Counted from the first letter of the stretch, positions 45,219-56,412 are shown. The stretch: DNA of 64,000 bases from Azorinus chamasolen (GCA_963576725.1 OY755252.1:23818655-23882654), one strand, 5' to 3'. A program made the numbers and translations. The notes: generated from the letters alone by a model not told the origin.

Positions 45219-45521
45219 GCAAACATCTGTTAATTTAATCAGTTTATCATTTGTAAGATGGTGAGGTAGAGTAGCAGAAAATGTAGAGAAATCCTAAGAG
45301 TTCAATGAAGAAATGTTGTACTGTTCATTTTCAAGTTTAGATAAAAAAAAATTGTGGACCAAAAAACAATAATTCCAGAATGTTCATATATTTTATCACA
45401 CTAACGGTTTACATGTTATGTTGTTTTATGTTAGGGTCATATTTAAAAGTATTGTACATTTTAGTATGTTCCTAGACTATATCTTTTCAAAGGGTTTGAG
45501 CAGTAATATACGAGTATGTCT

Positions 45522-45752
45522 GTAACCCATTACCTCTTAGGTTATTTTAGTTACAACCTCTTTGAATAAATCTACCGAAAAGGAGCATTAACTAGAGAAT
45601 AGTATTTCTTTTAGAATTTTGTAGTTTGAAACAATTGTGATAAATATAGAGCATTTGCTCCTATCGGAGCAAATGTTCTATTTATCACAATGGTTTCACA
45701 AAGTGACTTTTACAGAGTCGTCAAAAGTCGTCAATATGCGGGAATGGGTTAA
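45522..45752 (+). mobile_element. Family E copy 4
   Basis: GTAACCCATTACCTCTTAGG to GGGAATGGGTTAA (left TTAA mutated to TGTAA). The core GAGCATTTGCTCCTATCGGA pairs with its complement. Confidence 0.75.
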
Positions 45753-45773
45753 AACATAAACACAATACAATTT

Positions 45774-46300
45774 TCAAATAATGCTCACATTATTTGATGC
45801 CTTGTAAGCAGGAGCAAGAGCATAATTTGAATGAAATTTCGAAATTGTTTCCTTCGAATATCGATATGTAACCCGAGGTCGGGAGGGTAATAGCTGGTAA
45901 TTTAATTTGTAAAAAAGTAACACGTGTATCAATAATGTCAAAATATGTTTCTTCCAATCCGAAAGCACATTAACATCTGTATGTTCTCGTCGACACCATT
46001 TAATGCAGAATTCTTGAATAGCTTCCGCATTATGAGTACGACAAGCGTCTAAATTAATATGGGAAGGTATTCTATATGTAGGTCCTTTAGTAAGGAGGGC
46101 CCTGAGACGTTTATCTTTAATGGCATCAAAATTACCAGTTATGACATGGTCAACTGGTTTATAGCATAACATTGAATTGCTACAGTCTCAATAAGTAGTG
46201 GTATTGGCATAAATATTTAAATCTAAGACAATGTTGTTGTAGTTGAAAATAACGTTCCGTATAGGTTTATTATATTAATGACAGACGATAGGTGATTCAG
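45774..46300 (-). pseudogene. Retroelement N-terminal fragment, possibly Penelope-like
   Basis: The minus frame reads CYKPVDHVITGNFDAIKDKR, LLTKGPTYRIPSHINLDACR, CIKWCRREHTDVNVLSDWKK and SNYALAPAYKASNNVSII. Upstream, about 46172-46250, IRNVIFNYNNIV fits the same family in another frame. I know this arrangement (HVITGDL, KGPKYREP, then FVVVPADKASNN) as the region before the reverse transcriptase in a group of metazoan retroelements that I believe are Penelope-like. The clade assignment is uncertain. The reverse transcriptase is missing and the frame is broken, so it is a relic. It directly abuts family E copy 4. Confidence 0.5.
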
Positions 46301-47096
46301 AATTTGTGAATTATTTGGGAATATTATCGATTACATTATTATCACGAAATATTCTTTGAATATCAATAGAATCGATGCCTTCGCTTATGAATTGAAGTTT
46401 CAGAAAATGCCTTTTATGTTCAGATTCTTTATGAATATGAGGACGAAGAACATGCTGGGTATAGCTTTACATAAGTGGGGCAGTCTTAATGAGAGGATAT
46501 GTACGCATATCAACTTTATCAGCTTCTTCGTCTATTGACCTAATACATGAAAATGGCAAACACCTTAATCAAGAAAGTAAAGCGTGTTTTTCAGTTTATC
46601 TAAACATGTAAATCATGAATATACATATTAATACGTAATGAAGCATTGGAAGCAATGCCATAGTCCTCTACCGATTGAAATCTTTGCAAAGTACGTTTGT
46701 GCTGCTCATACAATAATCTGTATATCATACCTATTGAGGGAAATATACTTCTAGCGCATATAATGTAAGTCAAAAAGGGAAATTACTCATAGTACTTAGA
46801 GTTATGACTTCTGCCAGTCAATGTCATATCTAATCCGTATGATCTCAGATTCAAGCAAAAACTTTTATAACATCGGGGCCTGGTCTGGATCTGTTCTGAT
46901 TGCAAAGGTGTAGAAGGGTGTATGTATGGCGTAAAGAGTTAATATCTCAAACCACTTCCAAAACAGGTCTGGACAATTGAAATGTTCAAAAAAGAAAACA
47001 TTAAATCATGGGCCATAACTCATAGGAAGCTGTAACTCATCCAGATTTAGCATTATATCAAATATAAAGTTAACACCTCAAACCCGGAACAATGAT
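46301..47096. other. No gene recognised
   Basis: AT-rich. A faint MITE core (GGCCTGGTCTGGATCTGTTC) with a GTAAAGAGTTAA end lies near 46880-46942. Confidence 0.25.
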
Positions 47097-47343
47097 TTAC
47101 CCTTCGATTGCTGAATTTTAAATTTTAAAATACATATCTTCTTCTTTACCCATGCCCTGTTGTATAATTACATATATCTTTACTGTCTACAAGTATTTCG
47201 CTGTGCAATCGCTGCTGTGGAGTGCACTGGTTGTGCAATCAACTTGTAAATAGTGCAGACCCTGATGAGACAGGAGCTGTCTCATCTGGATTTTCACTAT
47301 TTACAGGTAGGCATATTGACGTGTATAGCAAGCGAAGGGTTGA
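47097..47343 (-). mobile_element. Family F copy 7
   Basis: TTACCCTTCGATTGCTGAAT to AAGCGAAGGGTTGA. Both TTAA ends carry one change and one half of the core is shortened (GATGAGACAGGAGCTGTC). Confidence 0.7.
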
Positions 47344-47463
47344 AACAGAATGACAATCGGATTAATGTACGGACGGAAAGACGAAACCTAAAATTATAGT
47401 TCCATCCGGCTTTCGCTAGTAAGAGACTAATAAATACATCCTCCTCCTATGGGTTAACATGTC

Positions 47464-47525
47464 TCAACCCTTTACTCCGTGAATATTCATGTAAGACATT
47501 ATGACATCATGAATATTAATTAGAA
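47464..47525 (+). repeat. R-type MITE arm
   Basis: CAACCCTTTACTCCGTGAAT, then TCATGTAAGACATTATGACA. Matches other R arms in reverse orientation. No partner arm was located. Confidence 0.35.
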
Positions 47526-48043
47526 TAAAAATCAGATAAATCAAACATTTCAAAAATGGTTTATTTAACAGAAATCAAACAGCAAATACTTTATAGAGTA
47601 AAGTGGAAAAATCTTTTAAACATAAACTTATCCCTTAAAATTTGCCAAAAGGTGCAAATTACATGAAATGATACCTGTGTTATGCCTTGTAATGTCCGAC
47701 ACTTAGATGATCATGTCTCATTTGCATAGGAGGATTCGAATGTAAATTAGGTAATTGATAAAATGGCGTATCTACTCAATAAATGACAGCTCTATCTGTG
47801 ACTTTCTATGTACAATTATCACAAAATACTGTGTCATGAAATGATGAATGAACTGGAACATTGGGATCTATACTGGTAAAATCAAGTATGACCTTTTTCC
47901 AGTTTCTACATATTCAAAATAATAATATAATAGCACATTGACGCATTGAGGTGTTGCCCTTGGCAGAAACTGTTGAATCGTATACAAGACGCCAATTTCT
48001 TATAAGCGATGCACCATATAACTGTTTTACACCTGCCTTAAAG
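47526..48043. other. No gene recognised
   Basis: AT-rich sequence between an R arm and an L element. Parts may be an internal segment of a degraded TTAA element. Confidence 0.25.
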
Positions 48044-48251
48044 TACAGTAGAACCTCTCTATAACTGCCACTAAATTACATCAAGTATTTTGTGTTAAAT
48101 GCAGGTGGCTGCTTAAAGCAAGGTGAAAGTAAAACAGGACGCTCCAACAGGAGCGTTCTGTTTTACTTTCGCCTTGCTTTAAGCGGCCATCCGCCCTAAA
48201 TACCAAATCATTAACACAAATTAGTATCCGTTATAGAGAGGTTTTACTGTA
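48044..48251. mobile_element. TA-bounded MITE, family L, well preserved
   Basis: TACAGTAGAACCTCTCTATA to TATAGAGAGGTTTTACTGTA, 208 bp with TA at both ends. The central hairpin is GGACGCTCCAACAGGAGCGT flanked by AAAGCAAGGTGAAAGTAAAA. Nearly the entire element is self-complementary. Confidence 0.85.
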
Positions 48252-48450
48252 TGTAAATATTCGTCTCTACTAGAATTCCGGTTTAGAGGGGGTTGACTAT
48301 AATTCAATAAGCAAACAAATCATACTCTGATCATTTAGCTTCTACAGGAGATGTTTGATCTTTATCTTCTCTCTTTACAAAAGTCATTTTACCCATTCTG
48401 TCCTACTGATGCATTTTTTTGCGCCTCTGTTAAACTCATATTTTTAGGTC

Positions 48451-48596
48451 AGTGTGATAAAGAGTATTTGCATCATAGGAGCAAATGCTCTAAATATCAC
48501 AATGGTTCCAAACCTACACAATCTAACAGTCTCCTTTCTAGAGTTAATGTTCCTTTTCGGTAGATTAATTCAAAGCGGTTGGTCTAAAATAAGAAG
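48451..48596 (-). repeat. Family E, partial
   Basis: GTGATAAAGAGTATTTGCAT, GGAGCAAATGCTCTAAATAT, TTAATGTTCCTTTTCGGTAG and AATTCAAAGCGGTTGG. Only the core and one arm remain. Confidence 0.55.
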
Positions 48597-48673
48597 GGAA
48601 ATCATCAAAGGCACCTGTAGTGAGTTATTAGTTAACTGTCATTATAATGTTATACATATGGCTAGCTGTGCAG

Positions 48674-48891
48674 TTAATCCATTACCTCATAGGCTATTTT
48701 AGCTCCAACCTCTTTGAATAAATATACCGACAAGGAGTATTAACTAGAGAAAAGGACAATTTTAGAATTGTGTAGTTCGAAACCACTGTGATAAATAGAG
48801 CATTTGCTCCTATTGGAGCAACTGCTCTATTTATCACAATGGTTTTACAAAGTGACTTTTACAGAGTCGTCAATATGAGGGAAAGGGTTAA
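48674..48891 (+). mobile_element. TTAA-bounded MITE, family E copy 6
   Basis: TTAATCCATTACCTCATAGG to GAGGGAAAGGGTTAA, TTAA on both sides. The core GAGCATTTGCTCCTATTGGA is near-palindromic. It is followed at once by AACCTCTCTAAAACGACTCC, an eroded L end. Confidence 0.75.
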
Positions 48892-48953
48892 ACCTCTCTA
48901 AAACGACTCCTTTAAACCATGTATGAATAAATGACACAACGGATACAGTGCTC

Positions 48954-49261
48954 CCTCCCTACAACGACCCTCTCAATAACAAGTCCCTCCTTACAACAAC
49001 GCATGTTACTGTTTCCGAAACAACAAGGCTCCAGAAACAGCCTTTCCATCGTATTTTATTTATGCCTCATTCAAACCCTATGTTGTGACAACATAGGGTT
49101 TAATTGAGGCATAACGGTTTTAGTTCTCGAAATATACCTTATCTGGGGATCTGCAAACAAGCTAATTATCTTTGATTTTCCCTCCCTATAACAACTCCCT
49201 CTGAACAACACATACAATATCCGTATCCAAAAGGGTGTCGTTATACATAGGGAGCACTGTA
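48954..49261 (-). mobile_element. TA-bounded MITE, family K copy 3
   Basis: TACAGTGCTCCCTCCCTAC to ATAGGGAGCACTGTA, TA on both sides. The J core is shortened to AACCCTATGTTGTGACAACA with its complement, a deletion that removed the whole inner stem symmetrically. Confidence 0.8.
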
Positions 49262-49327
49262 CCAATAAAATTATATTTAAAATAGCACATAGGAATACTT
49301 GAAAATATAGCTGAAACTATAGAATCA

Positions 49328-49651
49328 TACAGTTAAACTTCGATATCTCGAACTCGGATAACTCGAACTTCGCGATAACTCGAGCTAAAAGTTCGGTCCT
49401 TCCAAAATCTTACAATACAGAATTGCTCTAAAATGTATCACTACGCATATCTAGAAACACATTGCACAGCTTAATGCAGTTCTACAGTAATGCTGAAAGC
49501 TCCTGCAGGAGTTTTCAGCATTACTGTAGACCTGCATTAAGCTATGAACATGAGAAATTGTCCAGATAACAAATCGGATAACTCGAACTTCTGTTATCTC
49601 GAACTAATTCATATAGTCCCTTGAAGTTCGAGATATCGCAGTTCAACTGTA
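49328..49651. mobile_element. TA-bounded MITE, family L variant with ATCTCGAACT ends
   Basis: TACAGTTAAACTTCGATATC to GATATCGCAGTTCAACTGTA. TCGAACTCGGATAACTCGAA is repeated near both ends. The interior TAATGCTGAAAGCTCCTGCA folds on its complement. CAGTTAAACTTCGATA is a Tigger-like end. Confidence 0.75.
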
Positions 49652-49664
49652 CCTTCATTGTATC

Positions 49665-49790
49665 ATAAGCGAACAGAGCAGACCCTGATCAGACCGCTCC
49701 TATCGGAGTCCTCTTATCGGGATCTACTCTGTTTGCAAATGCCTTGAAAACCGTATTTATGGAGTAAACGGGTAAATAAAGTGTAGCCCA
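49665..49790. repeat. Q-type MITE core
   Basis: AACAGAGCAGACCCTGATCA folds on ATCTACTCTGTTTGC around GCTCCTATCGGAG. It ends GGAGTAAACGGGTAA. A relative is at 50220-50445, and a looser copy (CTGATCATACGACTCCTACA) at 49940-50041. Confidence 0.5.
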
Positions 49791-50051
49791 ATGTATTTAG
49801 AAGTGATTTTAACCATGTCTCTGAATTCTTCATGTCGTGGATAGCCATGGGCAGAATCAATGCATTTGAAACAGGATTATTTCACTGTTCTAGAAACTGC
49901 ATACTGGGAATCAGATTTATAAATTAACATAAGCAAATGCAGTATACCCTGATCATACGACTCCTACAGGAGCTACCTGATCCGAATCTACCCTGTTTGC
50001 AAATTAATGTGTGACAACGCGTATGTAGGAGGGAAAGGGTCGATGCTTGCT

Positions 50052-50500
50052 ACCTAAAAATTGAACATATGAGTCTCTAACACATGTGGTTGCTCAATGT
50101 AGGGCAGGGCAAATATAATACAGAAAGCTCCTATAGAATATGTCTGCATTACTTTAGACCTGCATTAAGCTACTGCCTGCCTTAAAGATCCACAAGTAGA
50201 CTTCTTTTTTATGACCGCTTACCCGTTCCCTGTTGTATATTCATGTAAGGAATAATGTCGTCATAAATATTTATTAGATTATTTTATAGTGGCATATGGA
50301 CACAAGACGCTTTGGCTCAGGCAGAATCTGTAGGATCAGATCTACAGAGCAGACCCTGATAAGACGGCTCCTTCAGGAGTCTTCTAATCTGGGACTACTC
50401 TGTTTGCAGGTCAAAATGCGCTTACATAAGGGAAATGGTTAAGACCTGCCCTACATTGAGCAACCACATGTGTTAAAGACTCATATGTTCAAATTTAGGT
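50052..50500. mobile_element. Composite: L-like hairpin with 56-bp inverted flank and nested Q element
   Basis: TGAACATATGAGTCTCTAAC at 50052-50108 is matched by its complement (TTAAAGACTCATATGTTCA) at 50444-50500 for about 56 bp with few differences. Between them are an L-type core (CAGAAAGCTCCTATAGAAT) and a Q element (50220-50445) with the core AGACGGCTCCTTCAGGAGTC. The Q ends are TTACCCGTTCCC and GAAATGGTTAA. Confidence 0.55.
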
Positions 50501-50592
50501 AGGAGGCAACAACCGTATTAGGTGAGTTTATCTCACCCCTTTAATGATACATTCCATAATTTCGCGCGCTCAAAATTGTCTCCGTCTGAGTT

Positions 50593-50842
50593 TTAACCCT
50601 TCTCTTGCTGAATTTTAAAATACATTTCTCCTTCTTTACCAATACCCTGTTGTATGATTACATATACCTTCACTGTGTACAAGTATTTCGCTGTGCAATC
50701 ACTGCTCTGGAGTGCACTGGTTGCACAATCAACTTGTAAATAGTACAGACCCTGATGAGACAGCTCCTGCTTGAACTGTCTCATCTGGGTCTTCACTATT
50801 TACAGGTAGGTATATTGACGTGAATAGCAAGGGAAGGATTAA
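50593..50842 (-). mobile_element. TTAA-bounded MITE, family F copy 8
   Basis: TTAACCCTTCTCTTGCTGAA to AGGGAAGGATTAA, TTAA on both sides. The 67-residue frame here recurs in copies 9 and 10 because the element is repeated, not because it codes. Confidence 0.8.
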
Positions 50843-51053
50843 GAGCTTTATGTAATACTCTCGTCCTGCATTAATGCCCGTTGGCATGACAGATATTTAG
50901 AAAATGACGTCATGTTTATTTTTACATCATAATTATGCTGAATTGGCTAACTTTAGCCAATGGTATGAGGCTATGGGTTAATCGAAGATCACTAGATCAA
51001 GTATTAAACCAATCAAACAAATAAAAAAAATAATGATAATGAAAGTAATTATG

Positions 51054-51062
51054 ATACTACTA

Positions 51063-51097
<35 letters not shown>

Positions 51098-51127
51098 ATT
51101 ACTACTTCTAACTAACTACTACTACTA

Positions 51128-51177
<50 letters not shown>

Positions 51178-51240
51178 ACTACTACTACTATTACTGTTGA
51201 TGCTGCTGCTTCTACTACTACAACTACTACTATTACTATT
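51054..51240. repeat. CTA/CTG trinucleotide microsatellite
   Basis: Alternating blocks of CTA and CTG repeats with interruptions (TTCTAACTAA), followed by a GTT-rich tract. Confidence 0.95.
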
Positions 51241-51360
51241 AATAGTGTGTTGTAGTATTGTTTTTAGTACTGTTGTTTTTGTTGTTGTTGTTGGTTGTTA
51301 TTGTAAAACTTCAAGCAGTACAACACTTGTACATCGACAGTTATAACTATTAAACTGACA

Positions 51361-51362
<2 letters not shown>

Positions 51363-51426
<64 letters not shown>
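51363..51426. repeat. GAT microsatellite
   Basis: About 21 uninterrupted trinucleotides, ending TGATGTAATT. Confidence 0.95.
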
Positions 51427-51727
51427 TAATTAAAACGGAGGTGTAATTTCAACGGTGAGAATAAAATAGAGTAAGACGTCCAAAACTATGACAATGAAGT
51501 ATCGAAAAAGGAGACTAAAGAGGCTAAAAAGAAAATTTCCATTACCGTCCTTCATGAAGCATGATGGGCAATTGGGGTTACTGCATTTCTCTTTCTCTAT
51601 TTCACACGCTCGATCTGAAAAAGAGCAAGTAAATAGAATTAGTATTTTTAGCTGACGTTTATGTAACATCATTGCGTTCAGTAGCTTTCCAACTAGTTAG
51701 ATGCCCTGTAGGCTAACTTTAAACCTT

Positions 51728-51892
51728 AGATGAGATCTCAGAATTTCAAAAGAATAAAGCACAATTATAGAAATAGAGATTGAGACAAAAAGTGAAGTCT
51801 CTAATCAGACGCCGCCTTGAAAATGCGGCGTCTGATCAGGGACTGCACTATTTGCCGTGGTGCATTTATGCGAACTGGCTGTGAACGGGTAA
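51728..51892 (+). repeat. Family H copy 3, left end lost
   Basis: TTTCAAAAGAATAAAGCACA, core AGACGCCGCCTTGAAAATGC with GCGGCGTCTGATCAGGGAC, end GCTGTGAACGGGTAA. Confidence 0.6.
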
Positions 51893-51904
51893 ACACTGAC
51901 GACT

Positions 51905-52156
51905 TTAACCCTTTACCTGATAGAAGCGGCTTTAAGCGAGTTTAATATATTCCTCCGCTGAAGAAAATAGTTCCAATTTTTAAAATAATGAACATATAGC
52001 ATCATACATAGTTTCTATATTCTAGGAGGTGGTAGCTTAAAGCAGGCTGAAAGTAAAGCAGAATGCGCATTAAGGCGCATTCTGCTTTACTTTCAATCTG
52101 CTTTAAGTGGTCACCTGTCTTCAAAACTAGAAATAGGCTATTGGGTAAAGGGTTAA
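51905..52156 (-). mobile_element. TTAA-bounded MITE, family B copy 2
   Basis: TTAACCCTTTACCTGATAGA to TTGGGTAAAGGGTTAA, TTAA on both sides. The core GAATGCGCATTAAGGCGCAT lies within TTTACTTTCA arms. It is the reverse orientation of 4636-4887. Confidence 0.75.
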
Positions 52157-52191
52157 GTTACATTCTGCTGAACTTACTGGTACAATGAGGA

Positions 52192-52370
52192 CCTTTCTAC
52201 AGCGGCAATAAAAAGGACAATTTATGGGTTTGTAAGGCATGTGGTAGCTTAAAATAGGTCAATGGTAATACAGAAAGATCATAGATCAAGAACTTTCTGC
52301 ATTACTATTGCCGTGCATTAAGCAACCAACTGCGTTTAAATACCCCTGCTGTTTTGAAAAATGTCTACTG
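52192..52370. repeat. L-like hairpin
   Basis: GTAATACAGAAAGATCATAG faces CTTTCTGCATTACTATTGCC. The outer stem CAGCGGCAATAAAAAGG pairs loosely with CCCCTGCTG. CAGT-type ends are not preserved. Confidence 0.4.
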
Positions 52371-52597
52371 TACACAAGCACATCCGTATAACGACCCAAG
52401 GTGTGTTCGTTTAACAGTTACCGATACAGTGATAAGTTATGCCACTTTTATAGAGACCGAAATGCTGCGGATTACTCCTTACATTACAGGTTTTGGCAAC
52501 ATATCGGTCTTAAAATTTGCGAATAGTTGCATAAAATGTAACGGTTACGTTTAGCCGAACGCACCACTGCTGTTGTTTCAAAGATGAATTTAAAAAC

Positions 52598-52770
52598 CTG
52601 GGTCCATGCTTATAAAACTTTTAGTTGAGTCTGAGTTCGTTCTCATGTTTTTGATTGATCAGATTGGCTCAAATCTGACCAATCAAAAGCTTGAGCACTC
52701 AACTCTGACCAATCAAAAGCTTGTGAACAAACTCAGACTCAACTAAAAAGCTTTATAAGCATGGACCCAG
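52598..52770. mobile_element. Hairpin MITE, family A copy 5
   Basis: CTGGGTCCATGCTTATAAAA to TTATAAGCATGGACCCAG. One GATTGGTCAG is reduced to GATTGATCAG. The extended outer AACCTGGG/CCCAGGTT pairing is unique to this copy. Confidence 0.75.
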
Positions 52771-53401
52771 GTTTCATCTTGATGCACAAGTAGGTTCAAA
52801 GGGCTACAGAGAGAGCTTCTGCGTCGCATGTATGACAAGGGGTAGAATGCTTTCATTGAGTCGCCGTGAACGGCGACCTGCTGTCTGTATTTTGTTTTGG
52901 AAAAGTCTTTTGGAGGAGAAGACATTGACTGAGTAAAAAGACCATATGATTGGTGTCCGAAATACAACAATAAAATTGTTCATGACTTTTTTGTTTGTCT
53001 TTAACTTCAACAAGATTTTATAATATACATAAAGTATGTATTAAAGCAATACAAAACAATCGCAAAAGCAATAAAATCAGCGGGCACACAAAATTTGCTA
53101 GTCCCTCCGACCGAATTATTGGGAATATACTGTCTACATGTACCATCTTATTTCAGTAACAACGTGTGATGCGGGGTATTAGTGTTTATAGTTGGCAAGA
53201 CCAGAGTATTAAAAATAACGCTAATTAGTATTTGTTTGTAACTTACAAACATATTTAGAGAAAAAAAATCATGTACATACGGTACAATGAAAACCTAAAA
53301 ATATGCAGTATTTCATACCGGTGCGTTAAAGATATGCAGCCAGTCTATGCCCGCCACGGTGGATTACAGATAAAATGATAAATCTGCGCCATTTATAAAC
53401 A
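52771..53401. other. No gene recognised
   Basis: Short minus-strand frames at 52743-53013 show no family likeness. AT-rich. Confidence 0.25.
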
Positions 53402-53500
53402 CGGTCCCTATAGTGTAGTGGGTAAATGCGTTCGGTAATAGGTTGAAATGCACTTTTGGATGATCCGGCGTGGGTTCGAATCCACCTTTGGCCACACTAT
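53402..53500 (+). other. tRNA-like sequence, probably a SINE head or tRNA pseudogene
   Basis: TATAGTGTAGTGGGTAAATGC resembles an A box with D arm. GTGGGTTCGAATCCAC forms a good T arm with a perfect B box. The acceptor ends do not pair, and about 45 nt separate the CGTTCGG and CCGG pieces, too many for a standard anticodon arm. RNA polymerase III elements are therefore present without a credible tRNA fold. An ATT microsatellite follows. Confidence 0.4.
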
Positions 53501-53619
53501 TACATTTCTGTTTCTCTTTTTTTCTCTTATTTTCTCTTGTTTATATAATTCTGTGCCGTCAACATATTCCGTCAGCACATTTACCTACAGAAAATTAAAA
53601 TATTTCCTTGGTTATAGAA

Positions 53620-53622
<3 letters not shown>

Positions 53623-53675
<53 letters not shown>

Positions 53676-53690
53676 ATTATTATTATTATA
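53623..53690. repeat. ATT microsatellite
   Basis: About 22 trinucleotides. Just right lies ATATTTATATAGCACTCTTT and AAAAGTGCTTTACAATT, a motif common at repeat tails in invertebrate genomes (from memory). Confidence 0.9.
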
Positions 53691-53829
53691 CCATATTTAT
53701 ATAGCACTCTTTTCATATCTAAATACGTTCAAAAGTGCTTTACAATTAAAAAATGTATACATACTAAAGCAGAAATTAAAGAAAATATAATAAGATATGA
53801 AATAGAAATAAAAACATAGTAAACAAAAC

Positions 53830-54535
53830 AAAAACATTTACAGTGTATTTCTAAGGTATATAAAGCAAAGTTGATGGCATACTATTTCTATAGTTAAAAC
53901 ATGCAACCGCTTGATAATTTTCATTAAAACTGGTAAAAGTTCATTGAGACATAATTTTAATAACCATGTTGGTATCTGGTCTAATTCACAGGATTTATTT
54001 GGAGACTGTAATATGATTTGTTTCACCTCCTTTGATGTAGCAGGAGTAAATGTTGTCAGATGTTCTACTGGAACCGTAACAGGTTCAATATTCGCGTAAT
54101 CATGCTCTACTTGCTTTTTTGAACATGCATTTTTCAATGGAGCCCTATCGGATTCAGTATTCGGGTAGTCACACTCAGTCTGCGTTTTTGAAGATATGTC
54201 ACACCTATAATGGCCTCTATTTTGTTAGTGAAAAAGTCAGAAAAATCCTCTGCCAGTTTCTGTGGCGATTTGAAGAAAGGTAAACCAATATCGTTTGAAG
54301 AACCTAACAGATGTTTAGTCACCTTAAACAGACTTTTCTGGTCGTGTCCACAGGAGTTGACTTTGTCAGAATAATAATTGACTCTAGCCTGACTAAATAA
54401 TTTATTATTATTTTTGCACATTGGTTTCTGTAGATTTCATGGTGAACTTTTAATTTGGTTTTACGCCATTGTCGTTCAAGTTTACGTTTCAAGTGTTTAG
54501 CAACGTGTAGATTATGCCTTAGAAACGTCTATTAA
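53830..54535 (-). pseudogene. CR1/jockey-type LINE fragment
   Basis: Minus frames read HLKRKLERQWRKTKLKVHHE, FSQARVNYYSDKVNSCGHDQ, SLFKVTKHLLGSSNDIGLPF and LAEDFSDFFTNKIEAI. After a frameshift come TTFTPATSKEVKQIILQSPN and LDQIPTWLLKLCLNELLPVL. This is the segment between the endonuclease and the reverse-transcriptase core. It is clearly related to the LINE at 28150-30994 (the same RLFKVTKHLLG and IPTWLL blocks). Both ends are truncated and no catalytic residues are included. Confidence 0.75.
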
Positions 54536-54540
54536 TCTAA

Positions 54541-54790
54541 TTAACCCTTCGCTTGCTAATCGCGTCAATATACCTACCTGTAAATAGTGAAGACCCAGAT
54601 GAGACAGCTCCTGCAGGAGCTGTCTCATCAGGGTCTGTACTATTTACAAGTTGATTGTGCAACCAGTGCACTTCGCAGCAGTGACTGCACAGCGAAATAC
54701 TTGTACACAGTGGAGGTATATGTAATTATACAACAATGCATGGGTAAAGAAGGAGAAATGTATTTTAAAATTCAGCAAGCGAAGGGTTAA
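54541..54790 (+). mobile_element. TTAA-bounded MITE, family F copy 9
   Basis: TTAACCCTTCGCTTGCTAAT to GCAAGCGAAGGGTTAA, 250 bp with TTAA on both sides and a perfect AGCTCCTGCAGGAGCT core. It sits at the upstream edge of the LINE fragment. Confidence 0.9.
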
Positions 54791-55288
54791 CCTTCTACTA
54801 ACCTAGTAACCCTTAGATTATCTGCACATCTTTTATTACGTCAGTCACAAGGGAAGCTTGGTGACTGTATAAAATGGATTCTATTTTCATTGGATAAGAC
54901 AGTCTTAAATGTCCGTTGGAAGGATAAAAACCGGATAAGAACAAAATAAAGTTGATTGATAATTGTTGAAAAGATATCTGTTTCTTTTATAACTATTTTT
55001 ATATACCACTCATGGTCTATAAAGACCAACTAGTACGTGAATTGCTGCATACGTCGATATAGTACACCACATACCTCGGTGATATTATATTAATCTACAA
55101 CAATAGTATGTGCATTAAATTGATTATCGTTTAAAATTTTCTGAATGTATTTTTCTTTGCATAATTTAATCAAAGACTTTTAATTTGTAGCTTACTTGAT
55201 TAGGTCCCGACTTGACCCAGACTGAGTTGACCCGATGCCGACTTGACCCGGATTCTAGATTTTATGTTCACCGTACTATATTGCATAT
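54791..55288. other. No gene recognised
   Basis: A short CGACTTGACCCAGACTGAGT / GACTTGACCCGGATTC near-repeat lies at 55205-55252. No coding similarity. Confidence 0.25.
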
Positions 55289-55453
55289 AAACCTTTAGCC
55301 TGGTCAGGACGGATCAATTTTTCTTTTGCAAACAATTTGGACCCAGATGAGACAGGTTTCTATTATTAAATAAAAGATTGATAAATCGTGACGACTGAAG
55401 GAAAAACTGAAATTCTCTAATGAAATAAATTTGCTCACCGGGCTAAAGTTTAA
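55289..55453 (+). repeat. Family D copy 3, core deleted
   Basis: AACCTTTAGCCTGGTCAGGA to CACCGGGCTAAAGTTTAA. TTTGGACCCAGATGAGACAG is present but the mirrored half of the core is missing. Confidence 0.5.
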
Positions 55454-56115
55454 AGGTCCCGAAATGCAGTACCACATACGCTAGTCATGTGTATAAGAAC
55501 GTTTCAGAGAGATAACTGTTGAAACAACGTTTAACCCTTTATCTGATGGAGATTTAAACATATTGACCCACTTTCACATAGATAAACATTTTCATGGCTA
55601 CTCTTTAAAAAGATTTAGATTCATACCCGGTCTTTCTCTCACTGTCCTTCATATCCATAGGATATAAAAAAAACAACGTATCATTGGGATATAAAAGCCA
55701 TTATGACTATATATTCGGCAAAAAATAAATATTTGAAGCATTTGAAAAAATATATATAAAATAAAATGTACTTTTGAGACTCATATCCACTTTTTCTCTG
55801 TGCTCCTCAGCATGATGAATGTTTTGTTGAAGATTTTCTTCAACAGAAGGCTTGAATGCACGAAATGAAATTTCATTAAAGAGTCATAATAAGAAAAAAC
55901 TGCCATTTCCTCGTCTTAGCCTTAAATAAGTACACACAGTTTGCTGTACAAAGATTGCACTGCTCTTTGCACAACATGGAGCTGAAACATAATTGTGGCG
56001 ACATTGATGCTCTGCATCAACTATTTATCTTGTAATAGATGTATTATTCTGTTTAGTGAACAGAATAACTACCACCTCACCCTGTGGGGTGAATTCGCTT
56101 TGCAAGCATAATCAT
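55454..56115. other. No gene recognised
   Basis: A left-end motif TTTAACCCTTTATCTGATGG lies near 55530 without a matching right end. AT-rich, with many ATAAAA tracts. Confidence 0.25.
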
Positions 56116-56340
56116 TTAACCCATTCCCTCATAGGCTATTTTAGATACAACCTTTTTGAATAAATCTACCGAAAAGGAGCATTAACTAGAGAAAAGGACA
56201 AATTTAGAATTTTGTAGTTTCAAACAATTGTGATAAATATATATGCTCCTATAGCAGCAAATGCTCTATTTATCACAATGGTTTCACAAAGTGACTTTTA
56301 CAGAGTCGTCAAAAGTCGTCAATATGAGGGAATGGGTTAA
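56116..56340 (+). mobile_element. TTAA-bounded MITE, family E copy 7
   Basis: TTAACCCATTCCCTCATAGG to GAGGGAATGGGTTAA, TTAA on both sides. The core has lost part of its left half (ATATATGCTCCTATAGCAGC). Confidence 0.8.
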
Positions 56341-56412
56341 AACACCTCAATGATGAATGTGTTTTAGTAGAACCTATGTTTGGCGGTCATTCGATTATTG
56401 AATATAGGAGTC

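Noticed and set aside
53402..53500. A functional tRNA gene
   Set aside because: The T arm and B box are good, but the acceptor stem does not pair and no standard anticodon arm can be drawn.
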